Positions 23,941-38,900 of a stretch of 64,000 nt of DNA are shown one piece after another. The notes beneath the pieces were generated by a model, which saw nothing but the letters and a program-made list of their open reading frames with translations, searched no databases and was not told the DNA's origin. Position 1 is the first letter of the stretch. Every line of letters starts with the position of its first letter. A program made the translations under genes and the position numbers. The DNA lies in assembly GCA_037783545.1 (NCBI GenBank), contig JBBELK010000553.1, positions 496,001 through 560,000 of the forward strand. Reading direction: 5' to 3'. This DNA comes from Henricia sp. BOLD:AAB3569. Taxonomy: Eukaryota; Echinodermata; Asteroidea; Spinulosida; Echinasteridae.

Positions 23941-26900
23941 TTTTCGCTGGGAAATGACGGAGAAATTTCAGAGTTTAGGGAAAGCGCAGCTCGGCTACGT
24001 GGTTATTCTTCTAACCGTGGCTGTTGGGACACCCTGCGCTGCGCTTGTGTACATTTGTACGGCCGTTGACTCACCCCAGATTGTGACGGGAATTAGGTCA
24101 AAGTGTGTCCCAAATGCCGGCAAATTTGGAAATCAAGGAATTTTCCAACCAACTTCAAATTTTGCATGCTCCAAACTGTATATATTCCGCACTTGTCATG
24201 CAAAATTGACAGATTTTCGCTGGGAAATGACGGAGAAATTTCAGAGTTTAGGGAAAGCGCAGCTCGGCTACGTGGTTATTCTTCTAACCGTGGCTGTTGG
24301 GACACCCTGCGCTGCGCTTGTGTACATTTGTACGGCCGTTGACTCACCCCAGATTGTGACGGGAATTAGGTCAAAGTGTGTCCCAAATGCCGGCAAATTT
24401 GGAAATCAAGGAATTTTCCAACCAACTTCAAATTTTGCATGCTCCAAACTGTATATATTCCGCACTTGTCATGCAAAATTGACAGATTTTCGCTGGGAAA
24501 TGACGGAGAAATTTCAGAGTTTAGGGAAAGCGCAGCTCGGCTACGTGGTTATTCTTCTAACCGTGGCTGTTGGGACACCCTGCGCTGCGCTTGTGTACAT
24601 TTGTACGGCCGTTGACTCACCCCAGATTGTGACGGGAATTAGGTCAAAGTGTGTCCCAAATGCCGGCAAATTTGGAAATCAAGGAATTTTCCAACCAACT
24701 TCAAATTTTGCATGCTCCAAACTGTATATATTCCGCACTTGTCATGCAAAATTGACAGATTTTCGCTGGGAAATGACGGAGAAATTTCAGAGTTTAGGGA
24801 AAGCGCAGCTCGGCTACGTGGTTATTCTTCTAACCGTGGCTGTTGGGACACCCTGCGCTGCGCTTGTGTACATTTGTACGGCCGTTGACTCACCCCAGAT
24901 TGTGACGGGAATTAGGTCAAAGTGTGTCCCAAATGCCGGCAAATTTGGAAATCAAGGAATTTTCCAACCAACTTCAAATTTTGCATGCTCCAAACTGTAT
25001 ATATTCCGCACTTGTCATGCAAAATTGACAGATTTTCGCTGGGAAATGACGGAGAAATTTCAGAGTTTAGGGAAAGCGCAGCTCGGCTACGTGGTTATTC
25101 TTCTAACCGTGGCTGTTGGGACACCCTGCGCTGCGCTTGTGTACATTTGTACGGCCGTTGACTCACCCCAGATTGTGACGGGAATTAGGTCAAAGTGTGT
25201 CCCAAATGCCGGCAAATTTGGAAATCAAGGAATTTTCCAACCAACTTCAAATTTTGCATGCTCCAAACTGTATATATTCCGCACTTGTCATGCAAAATTG
25301 ACAGATTTTCGCTGGGAAATGACGGAGAAATTTCAGAGTTTAGGGAAAGCGCAGCTCGGCTACGTGGTTATTCTTCTAACCGTGGCTGTTGGGACACCCT
25401 GCGCTGCGCTTGTGTACATTTGTACGGCCGTTGACTCACCCCAGATTGTGACGGGAATTAGGTCAAAGTGTGTCCCAAATGCCGGCAAATTTGGAAATCA
25501 AGGAATTTTCCAACCAACTTCAAATTTTGCATGCTCCAAACTGTATATATTCCGCACTTGTCATGCAAAATTGACAGATTTTCGCTGGGAAATGACGGAG
25601 AAATTTCAGAGTTTAGGGAAAGCGCAGCTCGGCTACGTGGTTATTCTTCTAACCGTGGCTGTTGGGACACCCTGCGCTGCGCTTGTGTACATTTGTACGG
25701 CCGTTGACTCACCCCAGATTGTGACGGGAATTAGGTCAAAGTGTGTCCCAAATGCCGGCAAATTTGGAAATCAAGGAATTTTCCAACCAACTTCAAATTT
25801 TGCATGCTCCAAACTGTATATATTCCGCACTTGTCATGCAAAATTGACAGATTTTCGCTGGGAAATGACGGAGAAATTTCAGAGTTTAGGGAAAGCGCAG
25901 CTCGGCTACGTGGTTATTCTTCTAACCGTGGCTGTTGGGACACCCTGCGCTGCGCTTGTGTACATTTGTACGGCCGTTGACTCACCCCAGATTGTGACGG
26001 GAATTAGGTCAAAGTGTGTCCCAAATGCCGGCAAATTTGGAAATCAAGGAATTTTCCAACCAACTTCAAATTTTGCATGCTCCAAACTGTATATATTCCG
26101 CACTTGTCATGCAAAATTGACAGATTTTCGCTGGGAAATGACGGAGAAATTTCAGAGTTTAGGGAAAGCGCAGCTCGGCTACGTGGTTATTCTTCTAACC
26201 GTGGCTGTTGGGACACCCTGCGCTGCGCTTGTGTACATTTGTACGGCCGTTGACTCACCCCAGATTGTGACGGGAATTAGGTCAAAGTGTGTCCCAAATG
26301 CCGGCAAATTTGGAAATCAAGGAATTTTCCAACCAACTTCAAATTTTGCATGCTCCAAACTGTATATATTCCGCACTTGTCATGCAAAATTGACAGATTT
26401 TCGCTGGGAAATGACGGAGAAATTTCAGAGTTTAGGGAAAGCGCAGCTCGGCTACGTGGTTATTCTTCTAACCGTGGCTGTTGGGACACCCTGCGCTGCG
26501 CTTGTGTACATTTGTACGGCCGTTGACTCACCCCAGATTGTGACGGGAATTAGGTCAAAGTGTGTCCCAAATGCCGGCAAATTTGGAAATCAAGGAATTT
26601 TCCAACCAACTTCAAATTTTGCATGCTCCAAACTGTATATATTCCGCACTTGTCATGCAAAATTGACAGATTTTCGCTGGGAAATGACGGAGAAATTTCA
26701 GAGTTTAGGGAAAGCGCAGCTCGGCTACGTGGTTATTCTTCTAACCGTGGCTGTTGGGACACCCTGCGCTGCGCTTGTGTACATTTGTACGGCCGTTGAC
26801 TCACCCCAGATTGTGACGGGAATTAGGTCAAAGTGTGTCCCAAATGCCGGCAAATTTGGAAATCAAGGAATTTTCCAACCAACTTCAAATTTTGCATGCT

Positions 26901-29900
26901 CCAAACTGTATATATTCCGCACTTGTCATGCAAAATTGACAGATTTTCGCTGGGAAATGACGGAGAAATTTCAGAGTTTAGGGAAAGCGCAGCTCGGCTA
27001 CGTGGTTATTCTTCTAACCGTGGCTGTTGGGACACCCTGCGCTGCGCTTGTGTACATTTGTACGGCCGTTGACTCACCCCAGATTGTGACGGGAATTAGG
27101 TCAAAGTGTGTCCCAAATGCCGGCAAATTTGGAAATCAAGGAATTTTCCAACCAACTTCAAATTTTGCATGCTCCAAACTGTATATATTCCGCACTTGTC
27201 ATGCAAAATTGACAGATTTTCGCTGGGAAATGACGGAGAAATTTCAGAGTTTAGGGAAAGCGCAGCTCGGCTACGTGGTTATTCTTCTAACCGTGGCTGT
27301 TGGGACACCCTGCGCTGCGCTTGTGTACATTTGTACGGCCGTTGACTCACCCCAGATTGTGACGGGAATTAGGTCAAAGTGTGTCCCAAATGCCGGCAAA
27401 TTTGGAAATCAAGGAATTTTCCAACCAACTTCAAATTTTGCATGCTCCAAACTGTATATATTCCGCACTTGTCATGCAAAATTGACAGATTTTCGCTGGG
27501 AAATGACGGAGAAATTTCAGAGTTTAGGGAAAGCGCAGCTCGGCTACGTGGTTATTCTTCTAACCGTGGCTGTTGGGACACCCTGCGCTGCGCTTGTGTA
27601 CATTTGTACGGCCGTTGACTCACCCCAGATTGTGACGGGAATTAGGTCAAAGTGTGTCCCAAATGCCGGCAAATTTGGAAATCAAGGAATTTTCCAACCA
27701 ACTTCAAATTTTGCATGCTCCAAACTGTATATATTCCGCACTTGTCATGCAAAATTGACAGATTTTCGCTGGGAAATGACGGAGAAATTTCAGAGTTTAG
27801 GGAAAGCGCAGCTCGGCTACGTGGTTATTCTTCTAACCGTGGCTGTTGGGACACCCTGCGCTGCGCTTGTGTACATTTGTACGGCCGTTGACTCACCCCA
27901 GATTGTGACGGGAATTAGGTCAAAGTGTGTCCCAAATGCCGGCAAATTTGGAAATCAAGGAATTTTCCAACCAACTTCAAATTTTGCATGCTCCAAACTG
28001 TATATATTCCGCACTTGTCATGCAAAATTGACAGATTTTCGCTGGGAAATGACGGAGAAATTTCAGAGTTTAGGGAAAGCGCAGCTCGGCTACGTGGTTA
28101 TTCTTCTAACCGTGGCTGTTGGGACACCCTGCGCTGCGCTTGTGTACATTTGTACGGCCGTTGACTCACCCCAGATTGTGACGGGAATTAGGTCAAAGTG
28201 TGTCCCAAATGCCGGCAAATTTGGAAATCAAGGAATTTTCCAACCAACTTCAAATTTTGCATGCTCCAAACTGTATATATTCCGCACTTGTCATGCAAAA
28301 TTGACAGATTTTCGCTGGGAAATGACGGAGAAATTTCAGAGTTTAGGGAAAGCGCAGCTCGGCTACGTGGTTATTCTTCTAACCGTGGCTGTTGGGACAC
28401 CCTGCGCTGCGCTTGTGTACATTTGTACGGCCGTTGACTCACCCCAGATTGTGACGGGAATTAGGTCAAAGTGTGTCCCAAATGCCGGCAAATTTGGAAA
28501 TCAAGGAATTTTCCAACCAACTTCAAATTTTGCATGCTCCAAACTGTATATATTCCGCACTTGTCATGCAAAATTGACAGATTTTCGCTGGGAAATGACG
28601 GAGAAATTTCAGAGTTTAGGGAAAGCGCAGCTCGGCTACGTGGTTATTCTTCTAACCGTGGCTGTTGGGACACCCTGCGCTGCGCTTGTGTACATTTGTA
28701 CGGCCGTTGACTCACCCCAGATTGTGACGGGAATTAGGTCAAAGTGTGTCCCAAATGCCGGCAAATTTGGAAATCAAGGAATTTTCCAACCAACTTCAAA
28801 TTTTGCATGCTCCAAACTGTATATATTCCGCACTTGTCATGCAAAATTGACAGATTTTCGCTGGGAAATGACGGAGAAATTTCAGAGTTTAGGGAAAGCG
28901 CAGCTCGGCTACGTGGTTATTCTTCTAACCGTGGCTGTTGGGACACCCTGCGCTGCGCTTGTGTACATTTGTACGGCCGTTGACTCACCCCAGATTGTGA
29001 CGGGAATTAGGTCAAAGTGTGTCCCAAATGCCGGCAAATTTGGAAATCAAGGAATTTTCCAACCAACTTCAAATTTTGCATGCTCCAAACTGTATATATT
29101 CCGCACTTGTCATGCAAAATTGACAGATTTTCGCTGGGAAATGACGGAGAAATTTCAGAGTTTAGGGAAAGCGCAGCTCGGCTACGTGGTTATTCTTCTA
29201 ACCGTGGCTGTTGGGACACCCTGCGCTGCGCTTGTGTACATTTGTACGGCCGTTGACTCACCCCAGATTGTGACGGGAATTAGGTCAAAGTGTGTCCCAA
29301 ATGCCGGCAAATTTGGAAATCAAGGAATTTTCCAACCAACTTCAAATTTTGCATGCTCCAAACTGTATATATTCCGCACTTGTCATGCAAAATTGACAGA
29401 TTTTCGCTGGGAAATGACGGAGAAATTTCAGAGTTTAGGGAAAGCGCAGCTCGGCTACGTGGTTATTCTTCTAACCGTGGCTGTTGGGACACCCTGCGCT
29501 GCGCTTGTGTACATTTGTACGGCCGTTGACTCACCCCAGATTGTGACGGGAATTAGGTCAAAGTGTGTCCCAAATGCCGGCAAATTTGGAAATCAAGGAA
29601 TTTTCCAACCAACTTCAAATTTTGCATGCTCCAAACTGTATATATTCCGCACTTGTCATGCAAAATTGACAGATTTTCGCTGGGAAATGACGGAGAAATT
29701 TCAGAGTTTAGGGAAAGCGCAGCTCGGCTACGTGGTTATTCTTCTAACCGTGGCTGTTGGGACACCCTGCGCTGCGCTTGTGTACATTTGTACGGCCGTT
29801 GACTCACCCCAGATTGTGACGGGAATTAGGTCAAAGTGTGTCCCAAATGCCGGCAAATTTGGAAATCAAGGAATTTTCCAACCAACTTCAAATTTTGCAT

Positions 29901-32900
29901 GCTCCAAACTGTATATATTCCGCACTTGTCATGCAAAATTGACAGATTTTCGCTGGGAAATGACGGAGAAATTTCAGAGTTTAGGGAAAGCGCAGCTCGG
30001 CTACGTGGTTATTCTTCTAACCGTGGCTGTTGGGACACCCTGCGCTGCGCTTGTGTACATTTGTACGGCCGTTGACTCACCCCAGATTGTGACGGGAATT
30101 AGGTCAAAGTGTGTCCCAAATGCCGGCAAATTTGGAAATCAAGGAATTTTCCAACCAACTTCAAATTTTGCATGCTCCAAACTGTATATATTCCGCACTT
30201 GTCATGCAAAATTGACAGATTTTCGCTGGGAAATGACGGAGAAATTTCAGAGTTTAGGGAAAGCGCAGCTCGGCTACGTGGTTATTCTTCTAACCGTGGC
30301 TGTTGGGACACCCTGCGCTGCGCTTGTGTACATTTGTACGGCCGTTGACTCACCCCAGATTGTGACGGGAATTAGGTCAAAGTGTGTCCCAAATGCCGGC
30401 AAATTTGGAAATCAAGGAATTTTCCAACCAACTTCAAATTTTGCATGCTCCAAACTGTATATATTCCGCACTTGTCATGCAAAATTGACAGATTTTCGCT
30501 GGGAAATGACGGAGAAATTTCAGAGTTTAGGGAAAGCGCAGCTCGGCTACGTGGTTATTCTTCTAACCGTGGCTGTTGGGACACCCTGCGCTGCGCTTGT
30601 GTACATTTGTACGGCCGTTGACTCACCCCAGATTGTGACGGGAATTAGGTCAAAGTGTGTCCCAAATGCCGGCAAATTTGGAAATCAAGGAATTTTCCAA
30701 CCAACTTCAAATTTTGCATGCTCCAAACTGTATATATTCCGCACTTGTCATGCAAAATTGACAGATTTTCGCTGGGAAATGACGGAGAAATTTCAGAGTT
30801 TAGGGAAAGCGCAGCTCGGCTACGTGGTTATTCTTCTAACCGTGGCTGTTGGGACACCCTGCGCTGCGCTTGTGTACATTTGTACGGCCGTTGACTCACC
30901 CCAGATTGTGACGGGAATTAGGTCAAAGTGTGTCCCAAATGCCGGCAAATTTGGAAATCAAGGAATTTTCCAACCAACTTCAAATTTTGCATGCTCCAAA
31001 CTGTATATATTCCGCACTTGTCATGCAAAATTGACAGATTTTCGCTGGGAAATGACGGAGAAATTTCAGAGTTTAGGGAAAGCGCAGCTCGGCTACGTGG
31101 TTATTCTTCTAACCGTGGCTGTTGGGACACCCTGCGCTGCGCTTGTGTACATTTGTACGGCCGTTGACTCACCCCAGATTGTGACGGGAATTAGGTCAAA
31201 GTGTGTCCCAAATGCCGGCAAATTTGGAAATCAAGGAATTTTCCAACCAACTTCAAATTTTGCATGCTCCAAACTGTATATATTCCGCACTTGTCATGCA
31301 AAATTGACAGATTTTCGCTGGGAAATGACGGAGAAATTTCAGAGTTTAGGGAAAGCGCAGCTCGGCTACGTGGTTATTCTTCTAACCGTGGCTGTTGGGA
31401 CACCCTGCGCTGCGCTTGTGTACATTTGTACGGCCGTTGACTCACCCCAGATTGTGACGGGAATTAGGTCAAAGTGTGTCCCAAATGCCGGCAAATTTGG
31501 AAATCAAGGAATTTTCCAACCAACTTCAAATTTTGCATGCTCCAAACTGTATATATTCCGCACTTGTCATGCAAAATTGACAGATTTTCGCTGGGAAATG
31601 ACGGAGAAATTTCAGAGTTTAGGGAAAGCGCAGCTCGGCTACGTGGTTATTCTTCTAACCGTGGCTGTTGGGACACCCTGCGCTGCGCTTGTGTACATTT
31701 GTACGGCCGTTGACTCACCCCAGATTGTGACGGGAATTAGGTCAAAGTGTGTCCCAAATGCCGGCAAATTTGGAAATCAAGGAATTTTCCAACCAACTTC
31801 AAATTTTGCATGCTCCAAACTGTATATATTCCGCACTTGTCATGCAAAATTGACAGATTTTCGCTGGGAAATGACGGAGAAATTTCAGAGTTTAGGGAAA
31901 GCGCAGCTCGGCTACGTGGTTATTCTTCTAACCGTGGCTGTTGGGACACCCTGCGCTGCGCTTGTGTACATTTGTACGGCCGTTGACTCACCCCAGATTG
32001 TGACGGGAATTAGGTCAAAGTGTGTCCCAAATGCCGGCAAATTTGGAAATCAAGGAATTTTCCAACCAACTTCAAATTTTGCATGCTCCAAACTGTATAT
32101 ATTCCGCACTTGTCATGCAAAATTGACAGATTTTCGCTGGGAAATGACGGAGAAATTTCAGAGTTTAGGGAAAGCGCAGCTCGGCTACGTGGTTATTCTT
32201 CTAACCGTGGCTGTTGGGACACCCTGCGCTGCGCTTGTGTACATTTGTACGGCCGTTGACTCACCCCAGATTGTGACGGGAATTAGGTCAAAGTGTGTCC
32301 CAAATGCCGGCAAATTTGGAAATCAAGGAATTTTCCAACCAACTTCAAATTTTGCATGCTCCAAACTGTATATATTCCGCACTTGTCATGCAAAATTGAC
32401 AGATTTTCGCTGGGAAATGACGGAGAAATTTCAGAGTTTAGGGAAAGCGCAGCTCGGCTACGTGGTTATTCTTCTAACCGTGGCTGTTGTGACACCCTGC
32501 GCTGCGCTTGTGTACATTTGTACGGCCGTTGACTCACCCCAGATTGTGACGGGAATTAGGTCAAAGTGTGTCCCAAATGCCGGCAAATTTGGAAATCAAG
32601 GAATTTTCCAACCAACTTCAAATTTTGCATGCTCCAAACTGTATATATTCCGCACTTGTCATGCAAAATTGACAGATTTTCGCTGGGAAATGACGGAGAA
32701 ATTTCAGAGTTTAGGGAAAGCGCAGCTCGGCTACGTGGTTATTCTTCTAACCGTGGCTGTTGGGACACCCTGCGCTGCGCTTGTGTACATTTGTACGGCC
32801 GTTGACTCACCCCAGATTGTGACGGGAATTAGGTCAAAGTGTGTCCCAAATGCCGGCAAATTTGGAAATCAAGGAATTTTCCAACCAACTTCAAATTTTG

Positions 32901-35900
32901 CATGCTCCAAACTGTATATATTCCGCACTTGTCATGCAAAATTGACAGATTTTCGCTGGGAAATGACGGAGAAATTTCAGAGTTTAGGGAAAGCGCAGCT
33001 CGGCTACGTGGTTATTCTTCTAACCGTGGCTGTTGGGACACCCTGCGCTGCGCTTGTGTACATTTGTACGGCCGTTGACTCACCCCAGATTGTGACGGGA
33101 ATTAGGTCAAAGTGTGTCCCAAATGCCGGCAAATTTGGAAATCAAGGAATTTTCCAACCAACTTCAAATTTTGCATGCTCCAAACTGTATATATTCCGCA
33201 CTTGTCATGCAAAATTGACAGATTTTCGCTGGGAAATGACGGAGAAATTTCAGAGTTTAGGGAAAGCGCAGCTCGGCTACGTGGTTATTCTTCTAACCGT
33301 GGCTGTTGGGACACCCTGCGCTGCGCTTGTGTACATTTGTACGGCCGTTGACTCACCCCAGATTGTGACGGGAATTAGGTCAAAGTGTGTCCCAAATGCC
33401 GGCAAATTTGGAAATCAAGGAATTTTCCAACCAACTTCAAATTTTGCATGCTCCAAACTGTATATATTCCGCACTTGTCATGCAAAATTGACAGATTTTC
33501 GCTGGGAAATGACGGAGAAATTTCAGAGTTTAGGGAAAGCGCAGCTCGGCTACGTGGTTATTCTTCTAACCGTGGCTGTTGGGACACCCTGCGCTGCGCT
33601 TGTGTACATTTGTACGGCCGTTGACTCACCCCAGATTGTGACGGGAATTAGGTCAAAGTGTGTCCCAAATGCCGGCAAATTTGGAAATCAAGGAATTTTC
33701 CAACCAACTTCAAATTTTGCATGCTCCAAACTGTATATATTCCGCACTTGTCATGCAAAATTGACAGATTTTCGCTGGGAAATGACGGAGAAATTTCAGA
33801 GTTTAGGGAAAGCGCAGCTCGGCTACGTGGTTATTCTTCTAACCGTGGCTGTTGGGACACCCTGCGCTGCGCTTGTGTACATTTGTACGGCCGTTGACTC
33901 ACCCCAGATTGTGACGGGAATTAGGTCAAAGTGTGTCCCAAATGCCGGCAAATTTGGAAATCAAGGAATTTTCCAACCAACTTCAAATTTTGCATGCTCC
34001 AAACTGTATATATTCCGCACTTGTCATGCAAAATTGACAGATTTTCGCTGGGAAATGACGGAGAAATTTCAGAGTTTAGGGAAAGCGCAGCTCGGCTACG
34101 TGGTTATTCTTCTAACCGTGGCTGTTGGGACACCCTGCGCTGCGCTTGTGTACATTTGTACGGCCGTTGACTCACCCCAGATTGTGACGGGAATTAGGTC
34201 AAAGTGTGTCCCAAATGCCGGCAAATTTGGAAATCAAGGAATTTTCCAACCAACTTCAAATTTTGCATGCTCCAAACTGTATATATTCCGCACTTGTCAT
34301 GCAAAATTGACAGATTTTCGCTGGGAAATGACGGAGAAATTTCAGAGTTTAGGGAAAGCGCAGCTCGGCTACGTGGTTATTCTTCTAACCGTGGCTGTTG
34401 GGACACCCTGCGCTGCGCTTGTGTACATTTGTACGGCCGTTGACTCACCCCAGATTGTGACGGGAATTAGGTCAAAGTGTGTCCCAAATGCCGGCAAATT
34501 TGGAAATCAAGGAATTTTCCAACCAACTTCAAATTTTGCATGCTCCAAACTGTATATATTCCGCACTTGTCATGCAAAATTGACAGATTTTCGCTGGGAA
34601 ATGACGGAGAAATTTCAGAGTTTAGGGAAAGCGCAGCTCGGCTACGTGGTTATTCTTCTAACCGTGGCTGTTGGGACACCCTGCGCTGCGCTTGTGTACA
34701 TTTGTACGGCCGTTGACTCACCCCAGATTGTGACGGGAATTAGGTCAAAGTGTGTCCCAAATGCCGGCAAATTTGGAAATCAAGGAATTTTCCAACCAAC
34801 TTCAAATTTTGCATGCTCCAAACTGTATATATTCCGCACTTGTCATGCAAAATTGACAGATTTTCGCTGGGAAATGACGGAGAAATTTCAGAGTTTAGGG
34901 AAAGCGCAGCTCGGCTACGTGGTTATTCTTCTAACCGTGGCTGTTGGGACACCCTGCGCTGCGCTTGTGTACATTTGTACGGCCGTTGACTCACCCCAGA
35001 TTGTGACGGGAATTAGGTCAAAGTGTGTCCCAAATGCCGGCAAATTTGGAAATCAAGGAATTTTCCAACCAACTTCAAATTTTGCATGCTCCAAACTGTA
35101 TATATTCCGCACTTGTCATGCAAAATTGACAGATTTTCGCTGGGAAATGACGGAGAAATTTCAGAGTTTAGGGAAAGCGCAGCTCGGCTACGTGGTTATT
35201 CTTCTAACCGTGGCTGTTGGGACACCCTGCGCTGCGCTTGTGTACATTTGTACGGCCGTTGACTCACCCCAGATTGTGACGGGAATTAGGTCAAAGTGTG
35301 TCCCAAATGCCGGCAAATTTGGAAATCAAGGAATTTTCCAACCAACTTCAAATTTTGCATGCTCCAAACTGTATATATTCCGCACTTGTCATGCAAAATT
35401 GACAGATTTTCGCTGGGAAATGACGGAGAAATTTCAGAGTTTAGGGAAAGCGCAGCTCGGCTACGTGGTTATTCTTCTAACCGTGGCTGTTGGGACACCC
35501 TGCGCTGCGCTTGTGTACATTTGTACGGCCGTTGACTCACCCCAGATTGTGACGGGAATTAGGTCAAAGTGTGTCCCAAATGCCGGCAAATTTGGAAATC
35601 AAGGAATTTTCCAACCAACTTCAAATTTTGCATGCTCCAAACTGTATATATTCCGCACTTGTCATGCAAAATTGACAGATTTTCGCTGGGAAATGACGGA
35701 GAAATTTCAGAGTTTAGGGAAAGCGCAGCTCGGCTACGTGGTTATTCTTCTAACCGTGGCTGTTGGGACACCCTGCGCTGCGCTTGTGTACATTTGTACG
35801 GCCGTTGACTCACCCCAGATTGTGACGGGAATTAGGTCAAAGTGTGTCCCAAATGCCGGCAAATTTGGAAATCAAGGAATTTTCCAACCAACTTCAAATT

Positions 35901-38900
35901 TTGCATGCTCCAAACTGTATATATTCCGCACTTGTCATGCAAAATTGACAGATTTTCGCTGGGAAATGACGGAGAAATTTCAGAGTTTAGGGAAAGCGCA
36001 GCTCGGCTACGTGGTTATTCTTCTAACCGTGGCTGTTGGGACACCCTGCGCTGCGCTTGTGTACATTTGTACGGCCGTTGACTCACCCCAGATTGTGACG
36101 GGAATTAGGTCAAAGTGTGTCCCAAATGCCGGCAAATTTGGAAATCAAGGAATTTTCCAACCAACTTCAAATTTTGCATGCTCCAAACTGTATATATTCC
36201 GCACTTGTCATGCAAAATTGACAGATTTTCGCTGGGAAATGACGGAGAAATTTCAGAGTTTAGGGAAAGCGCAGCTCGGCTACGTGGTTATTCTTCTAAC
36301 CGTGGCTGTTGGGACACCCTGCGCTGCGCTTGTGTACATTTGTACGGCCGTTGACTCACCCCAGATTGTGACGGGAATTAGGTCAAAGTGTGTCCCAAAT
36401 GCCGGCAAATTTGGAAATCAAGGAATTTTCCAACCAACTTCAAATTTTGCATGCTCCAAACTGTATATATTCCGCACTTGTCATGCAAAATTGACAGATT
36501 TTCGCTGGGAAATGACGGAGAAATTTCAGAGTTTAGGGAAAGCGCAGCTCGGCTACGTGGTTATTCTTCTAACCGTGGCTGTTGGGACACCCTGCGCTGC
36601 GCTTGTGTACATTTGTACGGCCGTTGACTCACCCCAGATTGTGACGGGAATTAGGTCAAAGTGTGTCCCAAATGCCGGCAAATTTGGAAATCAAGGAATT
36701 TTCCAACCAACTTCAAATTTTGCATGCTCCAAACTGTATATATTCCGCACTTGTCATGCAAAATTGACAGATTTTCGCTGGGAAATGACGGAGAAATTTC
36801 AGAGTTTAGGGAAAGCGCAGCTCGGCTACGTGGTTATTCTTCTAACCGTGGCTGTTGGGACACCCTGCGCTGCGCTTGTGTACATTTGTACGGCCGTTGA
36901 CTCACCCCAGATTGTGACGGGAATTAGGTCAAAGTGTGTCCCAAATGCCGGCAAATTTGGAAATCAAGGAATTTTCCAACCAACTTCAAATTTTGCATGC
37001 TCCAAACTGTATATATTCCGCACTTGTCATGCAAAATTGACAGATTTTCGCTGGGAAATGACGGAGAAATTTCAGAGTTTAGGGAAAGCGCAGCTCGGCT
37101 ACGTGGTTATTCTTCTAACCGTGGCTGTTGGGACACCCTGCGCTGCGCTTGTGTACATTTGTACGGCCGTTGACTCACCCCAGATTGTGACGGGAATTAG
37201 GTCAAAGTGTGTCCCAAATGCCGGCAAATTTGGAAATCAAGGAATTTTCCAACCAACTTCAAATTTTGCATGCTCCAAACTGTATATATTCCGCACTTGT
37301 CATGCAAAATTGACAGATTTTCGCTGGGAAATGACGGAGAAATTTCAGAGTTTAGGGAAAGCGCAGCTCGGCTACGTGGTTATTCTTCTAACCGTGGCTG
37401 TTGGGACACCCTGCGCTGCGCTTGTGTACATTTGTACGGCCGTTGACTCACCCCAGATTGTGACGGGAATTAGGTCAAAGTGTGTCCCAAATGCCGGCAA
37501 ATTTGGAAATCAAGGAATTTTCCAACCAACTTCAAATTTTGCATGCTCCAAACTGTATATATTCCGCACTTGTCATGCAAAATTGACAGATTTTCGCTGG
37601 GAAATGACGGAGAAATTTCAGAGTTTAGGGAAAGCGCAGCTCGGCTACGTGGTTATTCTTCTAACCGTGGCTGTTGGGACACCCTGCGCTGCGCTTGTGT
37701 ACATTTGTACGGCCGTTGACTCACCCCAGATTGTGACGGGAATTAGGTCAAAGTGTGTCCCAAATGCCGGCAAATTTGGAAATCAAGGAATTTTCCAACC
37801 AACTTCAAATTTTGCATGCTCCAAACTGTATATATTCCGCACTTGTCATGCAAAATTGACAGATTTTCGCTGGGAAATGACGGAGAAATTTCAGAGTTTA
37901 GGGAAAGCGCAGCTCGGCTACGTGGTTATTCTTCTAACCGTGGCTGTTGGGACACCCTGCGCTGCGCTTGTGTACATTTGTACGGCCGTTGACTCACCCC
38001 AGATTGTGACGGGAATTAGGTCAAAGTGTGTCCCAAATGCCGGCAAATTTGGAAATCAAGGAATTTTCCAACCAACTTCAAATTTTGCATGCTCCAAACT
38101 GTATATATTCCGCACTTGTCATGCAAAATTGACAGATTTTCGCTGGGAAATGACGGAGAAATTTCAGAGTTTAGGGAAAGCGCAGCTCGGCTACGTGGTT
38201 ATTCTTCTAACCGTGGCTGTTGGGACACCCTGCGCTGCGCTTGTGTACATTTGTACGGCCGTTGACTCACCCCAGATTGTGACGGGAATTAGGTCAAAGT
38301 GTGTCCCAAATGCCGGCAAATTTGGAAATCAAGGAATTTTCCAACCAACTTCAAATTTTGCATGCTCCAAACTGTATATATTCCGCACTTGTCATGCAAA
38401 ATTGACAGATTTTCGCTGGGAAATGACGGAGAAATTTCAGAGTTTAGGGAAAGCGCAGCTCGGCTACGTGGTTATTCTTCTAACCGTGGCTGTTGGGACA
38501 CCCTGCGCTGCGCTTGTGTACATTTGTACGGCCGTTGACTCACCCCAGATTGTGACGGGAATTAGGTCAAAGTGTGTCCCAAATGCCGGCAAATTTGGAA
38601 ATCAAGGAATTTTCCAACCAACTTCAAATTTTGCATGCTCCAAACTGTATATATTCCGCACTTGTCATGCAAAATTGACAGATTTTCGCTGGGAAATGAC
38701 GGAGAAATTTCAGAGTTTAGGGAAAGCGCAGCTCGGCTACGTGGTTATTCTTCTAACCGTGGCTGTTGGGACACCCTGCGCTGCGCTTGTGTACATTTGT
38801 ACGGCCGTTGACTCACCCCAGATTGTGACGGGAATTAGGTCAAAGTGTGTCCCAAATGCCGGCAAATTTGGAAATCAAGGAATTTTCCAACCAACTTCAA

